From the NCBI GenBank assembly GCA_900766555.1, contig CAAFVR010000001.1, positions 1 to 8,032 on the forward strand: a DNA stretch of 8,032 nucleotides. The letters run 5' to 3'. Under the pieces are notes generated by a model. That model did not search any database. It saw nothing but the letters and a program-made list of their open reading frames with translations, and was not told the DNA's origin. The DNA is from Helicobacteraceae bacterium (GTDB lineage Bacteria > Campylobacterota > Campylobacteria > Campylobacterales > Helicobacteraceae). Of this stretch, positions 1-4,642 are shown piece by piece. A program made the position numbers and the translations under genes. Within the stretch, counting starts at the first letter, position 1. Each line of letters opens with the position of its first letter.

Positions 1-604
1 AGCCAACACCCACCTACAATGGAGCTTCTGATAACTAAATCAGATCTGACGACACAGATCCGGTGTGAATAGATCCAGAAAGCCTCCGAACGTAACAAAA
101 GAGAAAGGAGGAAGAAGGGTAGGCTCCCAGATCCGAATGGAGCTGCACTACAGGGAGCCGCACCATCCTTGGCCAAAAGGGAGGTGGGGCGGTGAGGAGC
201 AAGAGACAAAATGCACCACACAATGTAGCGATCACAACCTTAAGGTACATTTTATAAACACTAGTTTCTTATGTGCAGAAATTTATTTATATCAAATGAC
301 AAAGTCTTAATTAAGCCTTTTCGCATCTAAGTTTCTTATCTTCGTTAATGAAGAGGCCCAAAGCCACCACAACACCAAAGAAACAAAAAGTGAAAAATAA
401 AACAAAAAATAGCAAAAACAGATGGTGAAGTGAGAAGAAAAATGAATGAACAAAAGAGATCAAAAAGTAAAAGGGGTTTGAAAATTTGGGATCGGAAGAA
501 GTGAGAGAGAGGAGAAAGTTGCATAAATTTATATGTTTATTTCTAAAGTATGAGTTGGAGAGCTTAGTTGTTGCGGAATGAACTGTGCGGGGTGTTGTGG
601 CAGT
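1..604. other. Gene-free left end, compositionally unlike the rest; possible foreign or chimeric sequence
   Basis: I see no supportable gene here. The longest open frames are 71 and 81 codons, on opposite strands over the same bases, with no recognisable domain and no good ribosome-binding site. Bases 1-240 are relatively GC-rich with mixed composition. Bases 361-530 are very purine-rich on the plus strand (A-rich runs, a GAGAGA stretch near 505-513), so the minus strand reads as long pyrimidine tracts. Bacterial intergenic regions of this type are rarely 600 bases long; the others in this window are 9 to 310 bases. The pyrimidine-tract texture resembles eukaryotic, perhaps plant, promoter or 5'-UTR DNA, which would fit a misassembled contig end, but this is only an impression. 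Against it, bases 1-140 contain four RGATCY sites, the palindrome that is also enriched in the bacterial part. Confidence 0.4.
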
Positions 605-628
605 TAAGATAGAATAATATCTATCTTA
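605..628. repeat. AT-rich perfect inverted repeat over the stop codon of the distal outer-membrane gene
   Basis: Nine-base arms (605-613 and 620-628) pair perfectly around a six-base loop (ataata). The TAG stop of the 621-1310 gene lies inside the right arm. There is no T-run after it on the minus strand, so it is a poor intrinsic terminator. It could be a 3'-end stabilising hairpin or a chance AT palindrome. It also sits exactly where the bacterial gene ends and the odd left-end sequence begins. Confidence 0.45.
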
Positions 629-1310
629 TGACGATGTATTGTATGAAGGCGGCGCCGGTTTTTGTAAATTCTTTTGCGTAGTTGTCTACGTCATCTGAGA
701 TTTCGCGTGCGAAACCAAAGTCATATCCGTAGCCAAGTTTTAGGTAGAAATTATTTCTGCTTGATAGGACAAAGCCAAGTCTAGGTCCTACAATGAATTT
801 ATGTCCTACGAATTCGGCAAATTTGTTTAATTCTTCGGCTGGTCTGGGGGCATAAACGCGATAAGCGCCTTGTGCGCCGCCAAAGAATCCGAAGTTTGCA
901 AAGCCAAAGTCAATTGGAGAATAATAATAATTTGATTCAGCTAAAAAGCCACGAGTACTAAGTCCCATGATTGAGAAATTGATATCCCAGCTCGTATTTT
1001 CCGTGATGGGGCTAAATCTGCCAATAGTAAAGCTAGATCCGAAGTCAGTGCGGATCTTAGTTGTGTGAGTTGGCGTCTCGCTTTTAGTAAAGCCGCTGCC
1101 ATTTGCGCTGTCGCTAACTCTGATATAGGTATATTTCTTGGTGGTTATGCCAGAATATAGACTTAAGCCAAAAGTATAGCGCGGAGTGGTATCGATTGAA
1201 ACTTCGGCAACTTCGTTTTCATTTTGCGCGTTTTGCGCGTCTTGTGCGGGCAGGTCACCCTCTTGCGCGCATAAAATCCCTAAAAAAATACAGATAGTAA
1301 GCTTTTTCAT
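621..1310 (-). CDS. Putative outer-membrane beta-barrel protein, distal member of a tandem pair (229 aa)
   Basis: Not recognised as a named family. Residues 1-14 (basic MKK then a hydrophobic stretch) form a short signal peptide. A polar, Gln/Asn/Glu-rich linker follows (about 15-42) with an AQD/AQN/AQN repeat, then about 180 residues rich in Gly, Phe, Tyr and Ser with alternating hydrophobics, typical of an 8- to 10-strand barrel. The stretch NNFYLKLGYGYDFGF (186-200) matches NWLLKLGYDFSYSF of the upstream neighbour, and the alignment extends back to about residue 90, so the two are paralogues. The protein ends IQYIVIR, without the usual terminal aromatic residue of outer-membrane proteins. 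ATG at 1310 is preceded by AGAGGTA (1321-1315), which overlaps the neighbour's stop codon only 9 bases away, so the two are cotranscribed. A role as porin, adhesin or structural protein cannot be told from sequence. Confidence 0.8.
   Translation of the reverse strand: MKKLTICIFLGILCAQEGDLPAQDAQNAQNENEVAEVSIDTTPRYTFGLSLYSGITTKKYTYIRVSDSANGSGFTKSETPTHTTKIRTDFGSSFTIGRFSPITENTSWDINFSIMGLSTRGFLAESNYYYSPIDFGFANFGFFGGAQGAYRVYAPRPAEELNKFAEFVGHKFIVGPRLGFVLSSRNNFYLKLGYGYDFGFAREISDDVDNYAKEFTKTGAAFIQYIVIR
1222..1269 (-). repeat. 9-bp in-frame repeat in the linker of the distal outer-membrane protein
   Basis: On the plus strand ttttgcgcg occurs perfectly twice in tandem (1222-1230, 1231-1239), followed by the degenerate copy tcttgtgcg (1240-1248) and a separate copy tcttgcgcg (1261-1269). 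Read on the coding strand it gives the AQD-AQN-AQN motif and the preceding CAQE. As a multiple of three, gain or loss of a unit would change linker length without a frameshift. Confidence 0.6.
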
Positions 1311-1319
1311 ATGTTACCT

Positions 1320-2015
1320 CTACTTGCCAAATGCAACTAAAGTCTCTATAAAAACACCATCTAGTGCGGATCTAGTTTCCCTATTGGCAGACTCTTTGAA
1401 GCTGTAGCTAAAGTCATATCCTAATTTTAATAGCCAGTTTTTGCCAGCGCCTAGGCTGTAGCCAACTTGGATTGACGTTGTAGTGGCTTTAAAATCTTTG
1501 CCATCGCCGATGTCTAATAAATTATCTGGCAGATAAGATATTTTAGCTCCGGCAAAAAGACCGAAAGATTCGCTCAAATAGTGATATGCGCTAAGTTTCA
1601 CGCCAAAGCCAAGAGGCGCATTAAAGCCAACTAGCGCTTCTAGCCTGTTTTTTTCATTTAGATCATAATAAGATCCGATATTAAAACCGAAGCTGTCATA
1701 ATCTAGGCGAGGCAGGCTTTTGAACGGATCTGAGGGGAGCGGCGCTAATACGCTGTAACCATAAATTGTTTGGCTGTGCAAACCGCGCGTTTTTGGGCGC
1801 TCAAAACCAGTTGTGCGATCAATACTCGTTACGAAATGCGCATCTTCAAGCAGTCCATAAGCTGTATCGGCATAGTTTAAGACTTTGTCTAATATCATAT
1901 TTACCGTGCTTGTGCCCTCTTCTGCAAAACTTTGACCCATTAAAGTCGATAGTAATCCCGCTAAAAGAGCGCCTTTATAAAATTTGTTAAGCCTAAACCC
2001 TGCATTTTTGTTCAT
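1320..2015 (-). CDS. Putative outer-membrane beta-barrel protein, proximal member of a tandem pair (231 aa)
   Basis: Clear signal peptide: basic start (K3, R8, K11, K14), hydrophobic core about 16-27, and a likely signal peptidase I cut after Ser-Phe-Ala (29-31). The mature part begins with a helical or polar segment (about 32-75) and becomes Gly/Tyr/Phe/Leu-rich with alternating strands from about residue 105 to the end (FGFNIGSYY, GFGVKLSAYHY, NWLLKLGYDFSYSF). It aligns with the downstream product from SFGFNIGSYY onwards. No named family recognised. The C-terminus is LVAFGK, with a Phe third from the end rather than last. Start ATG at 2015 has AGGTG (2025-2021) five bases upstream and an extended -10 promoter at 2064-2056. 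It is the first gene of a two-gene operon. Expected location is the outer membrane; substrate or partner unknown. Confidence 0.8.
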   Translation of the reverse strand: MNKNAGFRLNKFYKGALLAGLLSTLMGQSFAEEGTSTVNMILDKVLNYADTAYGLLEDAHFVTSIDRTTGFERPKTRGLHSQTIYGYSVLAPLPSDPFKSLPRLDYDSFGFNIGSYYDLNEKNRLEALVGFNAPLGFGVKLSAYHYLSESFGLFAGAKISYLPDNLLDIGDGKDFKATTTSIQVGYSLGAGKNWLLKLGYDFSYSFKESANRETRSALDGVFIETLVAFGK

Positions 2016-2055
2016 TAATACACCTGTCTATTAAATAATTAAATAATCGTTTTAA

Positions 2056-2064
2056 ATTATAGCA
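2056..2064 (-). promoter_or_regulatory. Extended -10 promoter of the outer-membrane protein operon
   Basis: Reading the minus strand, TGCTATAAT is a perfect extended -10 (TGnTATAAT), with the hexamer at 2061-2056. No clear -35 is visible, which is usual for vegetative promoters in Campylobacterota. The start of transcription would be near 2049, giving a leader of about 33 bases before the ATG at 2015. The promoter lies 17 bases past the 3' end of tRNA-Leu, so the operon need not depend on readthrough. Confidence 0.65.
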
Positions 2065-2080
2065 TATAGTCGAAAGAAAG

Positions 2081-2167
2081 TGGTGCCGAAGGTCGGAATC
2101 GAACCGACACGAGGTTGCCCTCACCAAATTTTGAGTCTGGCGCGTCTACCAGTTCCACCACTTCGGC
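2081..2167 (-). tRNA. tRNA-Leu, anticodon CAA
   Basis: The minus strand begins GCCGAAG and ends CTTCGGC plus discriminator A and encoded CCA, giving a 7-bp acceptor stem. The anticodon stem CCAGA/TTTGG encloses the loop CTCAAAA, so the anticodon is CAA (2133-2131), reading the Leu codon UUG. A long variable arm (GAGG-GCAA-CCTC) marks a class II tRNA, and the T arm contains GGTTCGATTCC. The length of 87 nt is normal for tRNA-Leu, and the CCA tail is encoded. It is transcribed from its own extended -10 promoter and lies alone between the SAM hydrolase gene and the outer-membrane protein operon. Confidence 0.97.
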
Positions 2168-2169
2168 GT

Positions 2170-2191
2170 GCATTCGTATTGAAGCGAATGC
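2170..2191. repeat. Inverted repeat immediately 5' of tRNA-Leu
   Basis: GCATTCG (2170-2176) and CGAATGC (2185-2191) form a perfect 7-bp stem with an 8-base loop. It begins two bases past the -10 hexamer of the tRNA promoter and ends three bases before the mature tRNA 5' end. It would therefore form a hairpin at the very start of the precursor-tRNA leader, or act as a DNA operator at the initiation site. Confidence 0.55.
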
Positions 2192-2192
2192 A

Positions 2193-2201
2193 ATTTTAGC
2201 A
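2193..2201 (-). promoter_or_regulatory. Extended -10 promoter of tRNA-Leu
   Basis: On the minus strand TGCTAAAAT fits TGnTAWAAT, with the hexamer at 2198-2193. Initiation would be expected near 2186, about 20 bases before the mature tRNA. There is no convincing -35. It sits in the 63-base gap after the SAM hydrolase stop codon. Confidence 0.6.
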
Positions 2202-2230
2202 CAACTATTCTGTTTTTTCACCAGCATAAC

Positions 2231-3169
2231 TCAGGGATTTTTGGCCTGGCATTTTGTTATTTCAACGCTCCAATTTTGACCAGATCCGATGCCATAAACT
2301 TTGGCAAAATCACCCATATTTACAGCAAAGCTCACGTTCAAGAGGCTATTTAAAAATAGCAAATTTTTACCCTCAGGCACATCGCCAAAGCTATTTGCAT
2401 AAGGCAGGGCGCCGTTAAATCGCGAAACTTTTTGCCCATGCACTTCTTCATATATGTGCACGCAGGCATTTTTGCCAATTTTCAAATTGAATTTATCAAA
2501 AAGATCTTTTGGAATATTTGTCCAAACGTTACCATATGCAACGTCTAATATAGGTATGTTACCTTTTAGGACGCCATCATTCAGATCTGGCTTTTGATAT
2601 TCAAGTTTTAGTAGATTTTTACCTAAACTTTTGCCCACTTGCTCAAAGCTTATAGTCCCGCTAGCTAGGCGCGCACCCGTATAGGAATACACATCTCGGC
2701 CATGAAATGTATGTGAATCTTGCGAATTTTTGAGACGATTTATGCGCTCATCTATTTCTCGCACTTCTTCAATACCGAGTTTTTCGGCAACTAGGCTTAG
2801 CGTGCCATTATCTGGGCTTACAAAAAAGAGGCCATTTTTTGTTTTTAGCACAATAGATTTACGCGATGTGCCAACGCCTGGATCTACAATGCTTACAAAT
2901 ACGCTGCCTTTTGGCCAATATGGCGCGCTTTGATAGAGCCGATAAGCCGCCTCCCAAATATTGTAGGGCGGGATTTCGTGAGTTAGGTTAAAAATTTTCA
3001 AATCTTTTGAAACGCCAAAGGCAACACCTTGCATTTCAGAGACAGCGCCATCTTTTAATCCAAAGTCGCTTTGAATAATTAATGCTCCATTTGTTTCCAA
3101 TTTTTTAGAGGCTCCATAAGATAGTCCAAAAATACCAAGAAGTGCAATTAAAATAAAGAGCTTTCGCAT
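2231..3169 (-). CDS. Exported SAM hydrolase / SAM hydroxide adenosyltransferase family protein (DUF62, 312 aa)
   Basis: Family enzymes split S-adenosylmethionine to adenosine and methionine using water, and are related to fluorinase and chlorinase. Family motifs are seen in order: QSDFGLKDGAV (33-43), VDPGVGTSRKS (95-105), TFHGRD (154-159) and DVAYGNVWTNI (209-219). D96, R103 and H156 match the Asp-Arg-His triad described for DUF62 enzymes, including its spacing. A C-terminal beta domain fills the rest, and the length is usual for the family plus a leader. Residues 1-20 (MRK, then a Leu/Ile/Phe-rich core, then SYGA) look like a cleavable signal peptide, so the product should be periplasmic, which is odd for a SAM enzyme. 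I chose ATG at 3169, six bases from AAGGA (3180-3176). The in-frame GTG at 3172 is possible but sits too close. Single-gene unit with its own promoter. Confidence 0.87.
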   Translation of the reverse strand: MRKLFILIALLGIFGLSYGASKKLETNGALIIQSDFGLKDGAVSEMQGVAFGVSKDLKIFNLTHEIPPYNIWEAAYRLYQSAPYWPKGSVFVSIVDPGVGTSRKSIVLKTKNGLFFVSPDNGTLSLVAEKLGIEEVREIDERINRLKNSQDSHTFHGRDVYSYTGARLASGTISFEQVGKSLGKNLLKLEYQKPDLNDGVLKGNIPILDVAYGNVWTNIPKDLFDKFNLKIGKNACVHIYEEVHGQKVSRFNGALPYANSFGDVPEGKNLLFLNSLLNVSFAVNMGDFAKVYGIGSGQNWSVEITKCQAKNP

Positions 3170-3203
3170 CACTAATCCTTAAAATTTCTTAAAATAATCG
3201 CAA

Positions 3204-3212
3204 ATTTTATCA
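3204..3212 (-). promoter_or_regulatory. Extended -10 promoter of the SAM hydrolase gene
   Basis: TGATAAAAT on the minus strand fits the extended -10 consensus (hexamer 3209-3204), about 35 bases before the ATG at 3169. T-rich and A-rich runs lie upstream (3215-3310), as is common before Campylobacterota promoters. Confidence 0.6.
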
Positions 3213-3231
3213 CAAAACATATTGTTTTTTG

Positions 3232-3312
3232 CAAAAATTAAAAAAATAAAAATAAAAAATAAAAGATGGGGTGATTGCATCAAATTTGAAATCAAAATAA
3301 AAAATAAAATCA
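3232..3312. repeat. A-rich low-complexity spacer with repeated A-tracts
   Basis: The plus strand consists largely of runs of three to seven A separated by single T or TC (3232-3264 and 3290-3312), so the minus strand is a series of T-tracts upstream of the SAM hydrolase promoter. Open frames across it on either strand translate only into Lys/Ile or Phe/Tyr low-complexity peptides and are not genes. It may be a bent-DNA upstream element, or decayed sequence. Confidence 0.55.
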
Positions 3313-3337
3313 AAGTGCGGCGCGAAAAATCTGAAGT

Positions 3338-3365
3338 CCAAAATACCAAAATGCCAAAATGCCAA
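3338..3365. repeat. Short tandem repeat, 8-bp unit ccaaaatg
   Basis: Three consecutive units, ccaaaata, ccaaaatg, ccaaaatg (3338-3361), followed by the partial unit ccaa. It is intergenic. Too short and without spacers, so it is not a CRISPR array. It is a possible slippage site but not placed to switch a gene. Confidence 0.65.
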
Positions 3366-3383
3366 GGAGTAATGCGTAAGGGC

Positions 3384-3445
3384 ATAAAGATAAAGCCCCA
3401 GATCCTTTGTGGTCTTTGGCCTCAGAGCCATGGGGATCTTGGGGC
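3384..3445 (-). terminator. Large hairpin downstream of fqrB, probable terminator of the alaS operon
   Basis: On the minus strand GCCCCAAGATCC (3445-3434) pairs with GGATCTGGGGC (3405-3395) through 11 base pairs and one bulged A. A smaller TGGC/GCCA hairpin sits inside the 28-base loop. The stem is followed by TTTATCTTTAT (3394-3384), a broken U-rich tail. It starts 35 bases past the fqrB stop codon. The long loop and interrupted tail make it an imperfect intrinsic terminator, but position and orientation fit. Confidence 0.5.
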
Positions 3446-3479
3446 TCTTGGGCTTTGGGGGCCTTTGATGTTTGAGTGC

Positions 3480-4430
3480 TTAGTTTTTGCGAGAATGTAT
3501 AATGCTAGCTACTTCAAAGCCTTCGTTCATTGCATTTGAGATGCTTGCGCCGGATTTGTACAAAATATCGCCGATTACAAAAAGATTTTTTATTGAACTT
3601 TCAAAATTTGTAACTTTTGGTAACTTATTATCGTCTATTTCTATGCCGCATTTTTTGAGGAAATCAAGCGGCACGCTACCACCGATGGCGTATACAACTT
3701 TGTCAAAAATGAGGCTAGATCCGTCATCAAAGCAGACTTCGACTTTACCTTCATTATCTTTTAGCTCCGTTGTACTAAGCCCTAGGACCATTTTTAGAGA
3801 ATTGTTAACTCTAGCATTTTCTAGATCTTTTGCATTTATTTCATTTATCGCAGTAAATGTGTGCGAACGGTGATTTATGGCCGTTGGATTTGTCTCAGAT
3901 AGCGCTATTGCGTATTCAGCAGCGGAATTCCCGCCACCTACTACAAGGACGCTTTCGCCACTTTGTATATCATTAATGTTATAAGCTACTTTTCGTAACA
4001 ATGATGGCGGTATTTTGTAATCTGGCTTATTTGGCTGGCCCATTTTACCCACAGAAATAACTACAAATTTGGCATTATAGATATCATTTTTAGTAGTTAC
4101 GATTTCAAAAAAGCCATCTTTTTGCGTCACTTTCTCAATTGCGGTGCTAAAAATTGGCGAAATATTATGTTTTTTTAGCAGATCATCAAAGAGATTTAGC
4201 GTTTCTTCTTTTGTAGAATCGCTAAATCCAATGCTGCCTTTCAGATCTACGACCTGACCTTTGTAATCTTTATCAACGCGCTTGCCATTTTTATAAAATT
4301 TGCGAATCGTATTTGATGTTTCGCTCTCTTTTTCAAAAAGCAAAATATGCTCAAAGCCCAAAATCTTAGCCTCAATAGCCGTACTTATTCCTCCAGGCCC
4401 AGCACCAATTATCGCAATGTCATGTAGCAT
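3480..4430 (-). CDS. fqrB: FAD-dependent NAD(P)H oxidoreductase, probable flavodoxin:quinone reductase FqrB (316 aa)
   Basis: A two-dinucleotide-domain flavoprotein of the thioredoxin-reductase-like fold. GAGPGG (9-14) is the FAD-binding Rossmann motif, with an acidic Glu at the end of the second strand (E33). VVGGGNSAAEYA (163-174) is the NAD(P)H-binding motif, and VIGD (285-288) is the second FAD contact near the C-terminus. There is no CxxC pair (only C233 and C261), so it is not a true thioredoxin reductase. The closest proteins I recall are H. pylori HP1164 and C. jejuni Cj0559, described as FqrB, which passes electrons between reduced flavodoxin (from pyruvate oxidation) and NADP+ and can reduce quinones. 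The shared stretch VGKMGQPNKPDYKIP (127-141) supports this. A bacillithiol-reductase-like (YpdA) role is the alternative. ATG at 4430 follows AAGGA (4440-4436). It lies 20 bases after ccoS and is last in the operon. Confidence 0.8.
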   Translation of the reverse strand: MLHDIAIIGAGPGGISTAIEAKILGFEHILLFEKESETSNTIRKFYKNGKRVDKDYKGQVVDLKGSIGFSDSTKEETLNLFDDLLKKHNISPIFSTAIEKVTQKDGFFEIVTTKNDIYNAKFVVISVGKMGQPNKPDYKIPPSLLRKVAYNINDIQSGESVLVVGGGNSAAEYAIALSETNPTAINHRSHTFTAINEINAKDLENARVNNSLKMVLGLSTTELKDNEGKVEVCFDDGSSLIFDKVVYAIGGSVPLDFLKKCGIEIDDNKLPKVTNFESSIKNLFVIGDILYKSGASISNAMNEGFEVASIIHSRKN

Positions 4431-4450
4431 TTGTATCCTTATGTTTGAAT

Positions 4451-4642
4451 TTATTTTTTGTGTTTTTTATCAATGGTGTTTTGATGTTTTAGTTCATCTT
4501 CGCTGTCAAATAGCGCGATTTGCGACATCTTAACTCCATCATCAAATTGGTTATTTTTAAGCGCCCAAAAAAACGCCACAAGCCCACAGCAAGAGATAAA
4601 AATACTAGCAATTAGCATCATTATCAAAATCTCACTATTCAC
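4451..4642 (-). CDS. ccoS: Cytochrome cbb3 oxidase assembly protein CcoS (63 aa)
   Basis: Small membrane protein needed in other bacteria to mature the cbb3-type oxidase, the main terminal oxidase of microaerophilic Campylobacterota, by helping cofactor insertion. Residues 4-27 form a single transmembrane helix, followed by the family signature FFWALKNNQFDD (24-35) and a short acidic and basic cytoplasmic tail ending in lysines. The length matches the family. The start is GTG at 4642, whose GTGA overlaps the alaS stop by four bases, implying translational coupling; GGGGG lies upstream within the alaS end. In-frame ATGs at codons 8 and 9 would cut into the membrane helix and are less likely. 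The cbb3 structural genes (ccoNOQP) and the copper pump CcoI are not in the window. Confidence 0.88.
   Translation of the reverse strand: MNSEILIMMLIASIFISCCGLVAFFWALKNNQFDDGVKMSQIALFDSEDELKHQNTIDKKHKK

Noticed and set aside
65..310. 81-codon plus-strand frame at the left end
   Set aside because: Opposed by another frame of similar size, basic low-information composition, no ribosome-binding site and no recognisable motif.
1265..1310. Lipoprotein signal in the distal outer-membrane protein (C14)
   Set aside because: The residues before C14 (Gly-Ile-Leu) do not fit the lipobox, which needs a small residue directly before Cys.
2170..2197. Inverted repeat plus TTTT read as an intrinsic terminator on the plus strand
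   Set aside because: No plus-strand gene leads into it; the T-run is the -10 region of the tRNA promoter on the other strand.
3170..3172. GTG as start of the SAM hydrolase gene
   Set aside because: In frame, but only three bases from AAGGA; the next codon, ATG at 3169, has better spacing and a better start.
3338..3365. Short repeats considered as CRISPR
   Set aside because: The unit is 8 bases, directly tandem, with no spacers and no cas genes in the window.
3222..3539. 105-codon plus-strand frame and two minus-strand frames in the spacer
   Set aside because: They translate the A-tracts into Lys/Ile or Phe/Tyr runs; the plus-strand frame also runs into the 3' end of fqrB. No start signal supports any of them.
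3480..4430. Thioredoxin reductase TrxB for the flavoprotein
   Set aside because: The redox-active CxxC is absent; only two distant cysteines exist.
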